Shown piece by piece: positions 60,125-64,000 of a stretch of 64,000 bases of DNA. The notes under the pieces were generated by a model. That model saw nothing but the letters and a program-made list of their open reading frames with translations, did not search any database and was not told the origin of the DNA. Each line of letters begins with the position of its first letter. The stretch's first letter is position 1. Source of the stretch: Lojkania enalia (lineage: Eukaryota; Ascomycota; Dothideomycetes; Pleosporales). The position numbers were made by a program, and so were the translations under genes. The stretch covers positions 73,830 to 137,829 of the forward strand of contig ML986681.1 of NCBI GenBank assembly GCA_010094045.1, read 5' to 3'.

Positions 60125-60834
60125 ATGCCCTCCCGCGTGCAACCTACGTTGCGTACTCTCCTACGCACGTCAATCTTGCGTCCGCAAACAGCGACCCAGC
60201 TTCCACGAACACTCCCACAACAGCACTCCCGCCGTTCAGCATCTCCACGACCGATCAATTGTCCACATTCCCGTAGCCTCTCTACATCTTCGACACAATG
60301 GACGCGCTCCACAACTCCATACTCACTATCTTCCGTCCGGACATTCACAAGGGCGAGTGCGAGACGGCGACCGAATGAGGAGCCCATCAGTGCGACGACG
60401 GACCCGGAGGCTGCGAAGATGATCGAGGAGGTTATTGAGCAGATACAGGATTTGTAATAGGCTCCATCTCCTTTACTTTCATCGTCATCTACGCTTCCAC
60501 CTACTACTTAATTCCTCAATCTCCCTCCTCTGTCAACATACTTCTCGATAGATTCGAGGAATACGGTTGCTAATGAGGAGCGTATAGATATGGCACCGCA
60601 CGCGACGAATTCGAAATGGCCTCAGAAGAAACAGAGAAAAACACGACTTATGCTGAAGGCGACCGGGCCGCTGCTCGCGAAGAACTGAGCAGGCTTTTGG
60701 AATACTACAACGGCGTTTTAGAGGGGGCAGATAGGGCTGTATCGGAGGAGGTGAAAAGGAGAGTAGGACAGCGGATACGGGAATTAGAGCAAGCCGTCAT
60801 CGCAATGGAGGACGCCGCCTCTCATGGTGATTAG
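60125..60834 (+). CDS. small protein with mitochondrial-type leader, unknown function
   Basis: Exons 60125-60453 and 60588-60834 with a 134-bp intron (GTAATA...TATAG) give 191 residues. The N-terminal half is rich in Arg, Ser, Thr and Pro, with almost no acidic residues (MPSRVQPTLRTLLRTSILRP, later HSRSLSTSS), a strong mitochondrial-targeting pattern. The C-terminal half is an acidic helical hairpin: DPEAAKMIEEVIEQIQDL joined by splicing to YGTARDEFEMASEETEKN, then AAREELSRLLEYYNGVLEG and RVGQRIRELEQAVIAMED. The splice was chosen because it links two coiled-coil halves in frame, whereas read-through stops at once. No family recognised; a matrix or inner-membrane coiled-coil protein would fit. 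Confidence 0.72.
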
Positions 60835-60978
60835 AAAGAAAAACGCAAGCACAATAAAATATAACTATGTCCGAGCAGATATTTCCTAAACCAGTTGAAC
60901 GCCATGTTGTCCCCGTGTCGGTAGTCCCTGGGTATCATAATTCAGAAAGATAATTTTCCTTAACACCATGCATCGTAT

Positions 60979-61481
60979 TCACTGCCTACCATCAACCTCC
61001 ATCTCCACATCCTGCTGCCGCTGCATACCTTCCTGAGGAACTTTCGTGAAGTAATCGAGAATGCTCTTCTGCCCCACCATGTCCTGCTGCGCTGGCTCCT
61101 TGTCCTCAGACATCATTGGCTTGGCATCCGGATTGCTCCTCTGGGCGTCAAAGAGCATGGTCAGGGTTCTCTCTATATCATTTACACATCAGCTACTGGA
61201 CCGCTTTCAAAAGCAGAATAGGAATATTTACCGGCAATTGCGCGCTCATTGGGCTTGTCGTCGCGATGCCTCTTGCGCGTGCGACTATCAACCTCGGCTG
61301 CCAGGCGGGCGGCGTGGAATTCCCATGATCCGCTAAGGACTGGGCGCGCAGAGGGAGTATCGAGTTCCATTGATTCGCCTTGTGGGAGATTTGAGGGGGA
61401 CGGAGCTTCAGGCGTTGAGGATGCGAAGCTGGAGGTTGAGACAGGCGATTCCTGGACATCTCTCTTGCGTTTGCCGGCCAT
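60979..61481 (-). CDS. small PIP-box (PCNA-binding motif) protein, unknown function
   Basis: Exons 61481-61232 and 61172-60979 with a 59-bp intron (GTAAAT...GATATAG) give 147 residues. The N-terminus is basic (MAGKRKRDV), followed by a Ser/Pro-rich segment, a conserved-looking core (SWEFHAARLAAEVDSRTRKR, NERAIAERTLTMLFDAQR) and a C-terminal QKSILDYF, which fits the PIP-box consensus Qxx[I/L/M]xx[F/Y][F/Y] exactly. The nucleus is the expected location. The motif is in exon 2 and would be lost without splicing. Not assigned to a named family. The MEMO gene starts about 0.7 kb away on the other strand. Confidence 0.78.
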
Positions 61482-62173
61482 TGTGACGGTATTGAGGAAG
61501 GTATTATAGATCAAGAGGATAAGACTATTGAGCGGAAGATGTTGCGATTCTAAGTCTATCTTTGGCGAGTTCTAATGGCGTGGTTGGGCGGAGTGGGTGA
61601 GGCTGATGATGAAATGTGGAGGCTGGCGCGGAAAGTCGCGAGACGCGTCTACGCGTGAGATGCATTCGCACGTGAGCCTATGCCAAGACCATTTTGTCCT
61701 TCACAGAGGGATCAGGATTGGACATGGTCGGAGAGCGTGGATCTGTTTATGCTGGCAGATTATTGTCTAACATTAATTAGTTCAGCGTTGTTGCTTCAAG
61801 GCGGAAAGGCATTGCTCCCTATTTCCAGCCCGCTCAACGGCGGGGTAGATTTCACTGCGATTCCACACCAGCAACCAGCAATCGGCGACTAGTTGACCTT
61901 CTATGCCACAGGCGAATACAAGGCCATCGACATTACATTATCTGCGGCACTACTCTATGCCGTCCGCTTATACAATCTGTGGCGCCTCAGTCCAAGCCAC
62001 GGCTCAGTCCTCAACTCCCCCACCGAGCGCAGCTACGTAACCCCGCCCCTCAGATCACCGCCTGGGCATCACCGAGCACAAACAAGGCCTTCCCAAACGC
62101 GACAGGTCAGGACCATTCATACATTCGCTCTACCTCTCATCGATCATCACCTTCCCCTTTACCTTCTCTCGCT
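61482..62173. other. divergent promoter region
   Basis: About 0.7 kb between the start codons of the PIP-box gene (minus) and the MEMO gene (plus); probably shared regulatory sequence. No specific site identified. Confidence 0.55.
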
Positions 62174-63404
62174 ATGACTACCCGCGTAGCCTCCCATGCC
62201 GGGTCGTGGTACGCAGACAGCAAGTCGAAACTCTCCGGCCAACTCGACGACTGGCTCGACGCCGTTCCCCCTCAGACCATTCCTATTGGTACAGCCTCCG
62301 CTCGGCAAGGCCCCGTATCAATACCTGCGCAAGGAGCTCGAGCGATCATCGCACCGTACGCACAGAAAACCAACCAAGTGAATTGATTGAGAGCAGAGGC
62401 GCTCATGGACAAGCAGGCACGCTGGATACGCATACTCTGGGCCTGCTGCTGCATGGGCATACAAGAGCATGGATTGGAGTAATGCGTACGCCTCCTTCTC
62501 CCTCGCCTCTATTCCTCCGTACTACGTTTTCCATGTCATGCTGACGTTGGGTTATCGTGGCCGGCAGCAAACGCATATTCCTCCTCGGCCCCTCGCACCA
62601 CTACTACCTTACCGGCGCCGCCACAACCTCACACGGCTACTACGCGACTCCGCTAGGAGCCTTGAAGATAGATACTCAGCTCACCAATGAGATAGCAAAG
62701 GAATGGGGACTAGAGCGGATGAACCAGGACGTGGATGAGGCAGAACATAGTCTCGAGATGCATCTTCCCTACATCTACAAAATGCTCTCTTTGTACGTCT
62801 CTTCACCCACCTCCGAAACCCTTCACATAAATCCAGCCCTCCACTTCATCTCTCAAAGGAGGCCCAAACTCACGCTTTGATATTGCCTAGGAACTTCAAA
62901 CCGGATCAACCGTGGCCTCTCCTCGTACCAATAATGGTCGGCAACACCTCCCCCTCCACGGAGCAGAAATTGGGCTCCTTACTTTCTCCCCACCTCCCCG
63001 ACCCATCGAATCTCTTCATAATAAGCTCCGACTTCTGCCACTGGGGTTCCCGCTTCCGCTACACGTACTACCAGGCACCGAACCATTCCCCACAAATCTT
63101 ACGCTCCTCATCCTCGGTCCCGAAATCCTATCCCATCCATGAATCCATCGCCGCGGTAGACAAGCAGAGCATGGATGCCGTTGAGTCCGGATCCCATAAT
63201 GAGTTTTTGAAGCAGGTGGAAGAGACAGGGAATACGGTGTGCGGACGGCATCCGATTGGCGTGCTAATGGCGGCTGTGGAGGCTTGTGAAGGGCTCGAGG
63301 GAGGTGCTGGAATGTTTAGGTTTGTGAGGTATGAGAGGAGCTCATTGGTTGAGAGCCTGAGGGATAGTAGCGTTTCCTATTGCAGTGCGTTTGCCGTCTT
63401 TTAG
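62174..63404 (+). CDS. MHO1: MEMO family protein
   Basis: Four exons, 62174-62355, 62417-62485, 62568-62792 and 62891-63404, give 329 residues. All three introns (61, 82 and 98 bp) begin GTACG and all joints keep frame. Motifs: VASHAGSWYADSKSKLSGQL at the start, APHAGYAYSGPAAAWAYKS (made by splicing exon 1 to 2), FLLGPSHHYYL, EHSLEMHLPYIYKML, ISSDFCHWGSRFRY, CGRHPIGVLMAA and the ending SSVSYCSAFAV. The His residues of HAGY, SHHYY and CHWG and the Cys of CGRHP are the conserved metal/active-site positions of MEMO, a family related to class III extradiol dioxygenases. Human MEMO1 is implicated in redox/metal handling and cell motility; the yeast homologue is Mho1. Function in this fungus is not known. 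Confidence 0.93.
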
Positions 63405-64000
63405 GTGATCGGACCAGATTTTGAAAAGAAGGGGATTGGGGCGTATAGAGGATAGGTTTGGGCGAGGGTTACGGGGTTTGGGTGTGTGTGTGGTGGGACA
63501 TCTAGGATGTAAACATTTTTGTTCTATTCAAGGGTGGGGGAAGGTAGTCCATATTCGCCGTAGGGTTCTCCGGGTTAGGATAGCACTATAGAGATTCAAT
63601 ATTATCAAGGCTACTTCGGCCTTAAGTTCTACCAGTATATTTTCCGAGCAGGTTTTGTTCTACGGCTTGTGGTGAGCAATTTTGGGAAGCGATCTAGGTA
63701 TCACCCAAGGCGACAATGCAAATCCTCACAATACCGACTGTGTAGTCAAATGGCCAATTATAACTTCATGGCTTTCGAACCGTGCTATCCAATTTCATGA
63801 GAAAAACAGCCTTCGTGCATTCACTCCCTCAAACCCCCCCCCCAAAACGAAGTATTCAATCAAGTCCTCAAGACACTGCAACTCATACCCCGTCTCACCA
63901 ACCGAACAGGTGCCTCAGACCCCATGAACCGGACTGGACCCCCGTGAAATCAAATCAAGTGATTCAGCGCATTCGCCCTGAAGACCACAGTCGGGTCCGA
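63405..64000. other. 3' flank of the MEMO gene, no gene seen
   Basis: Short open frames only (for example 63682-63927 without recognisable domain); a C-run at about 63836-63842. Confidence 0.5.

Overview
The window is chromosomal DNA of a filamentous ascomycete (Pezizomycotina). The evidence is the many short introns (about 41-180 bp, mostly GT-AG with CTAAC/CTGAC branch sites), the fungal alpha-aminoadipate lysine gene LYS12, a HET-domain NLR, hydrophobic-signal secreted proteins, Fot1/pogo-type transposons, and C-to-T/G-to-A decay that looks like repeat-induced point mutation (RIP). A helotialean/leotiomycete-like genome would fit, but the sequence alone does not prove it.

Layout. 1-6 kb holds housekeeping genes: a DUF1769 protein cut by the window edge, LYS12, and an F-box protein with an FBXO31-like tail. 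6-10 kb is gene-poor with a decayed gene. 10-18 kb carries a large acidic nuclear-type protein, an ER-retained FKBP, a small secreted orphan and a repetitive coiled-coil secreted protein whose introns all sit at the same point of the repeat. 18-25 kb is an almost empty AT-rich stretch. 25-37 kb has an F-box/ankyrin protein, a GT31 glycosyltransferase, relics of a polyketide synthase and a P450, and a large secreted HExxH metalloprotease-like protein.

38-48.3 kb is a nested transposon complex. An old pogo-type transposase relic (ending in a CCHC zinc knuckle) is split twice: first by a 1.82-kb Fot1-like element with 67-bp inverted repeats and a TA target duplication, then by a 7.7-kb element with about 0.7-kb terminal inverted repeats. 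The larger element carries an apparently intact HET-NB-ARC-TPR gene (a fungal NLR, non-self recognition type) with at least 13 near-identical 42-residue TPR repeats, a decayed pogo-type transposase on the other strand, and an inverted, decayed piece of a second TPR gene fused to the right repeat. This NLR-bearing inverted-repeat element is the most interesting object here.

48.9-53.5 kb holds three secreted-protein genes (GH43 endo-arabinanase, DUF4360, NlpC/P60). After another AT-rich gap, 56-63.4 kb returns to conserved genes: the SRS2 anti-recombinase helicase with a PIP box, an intron-containing tRNA-Val(UAC), a small protein with a mitochondrial-type leader, a small PIP-box protein and a MEMO-family protein. 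Gene models were spliced by eye from frame and splice-site consistency; no database or RNA evidence was available.
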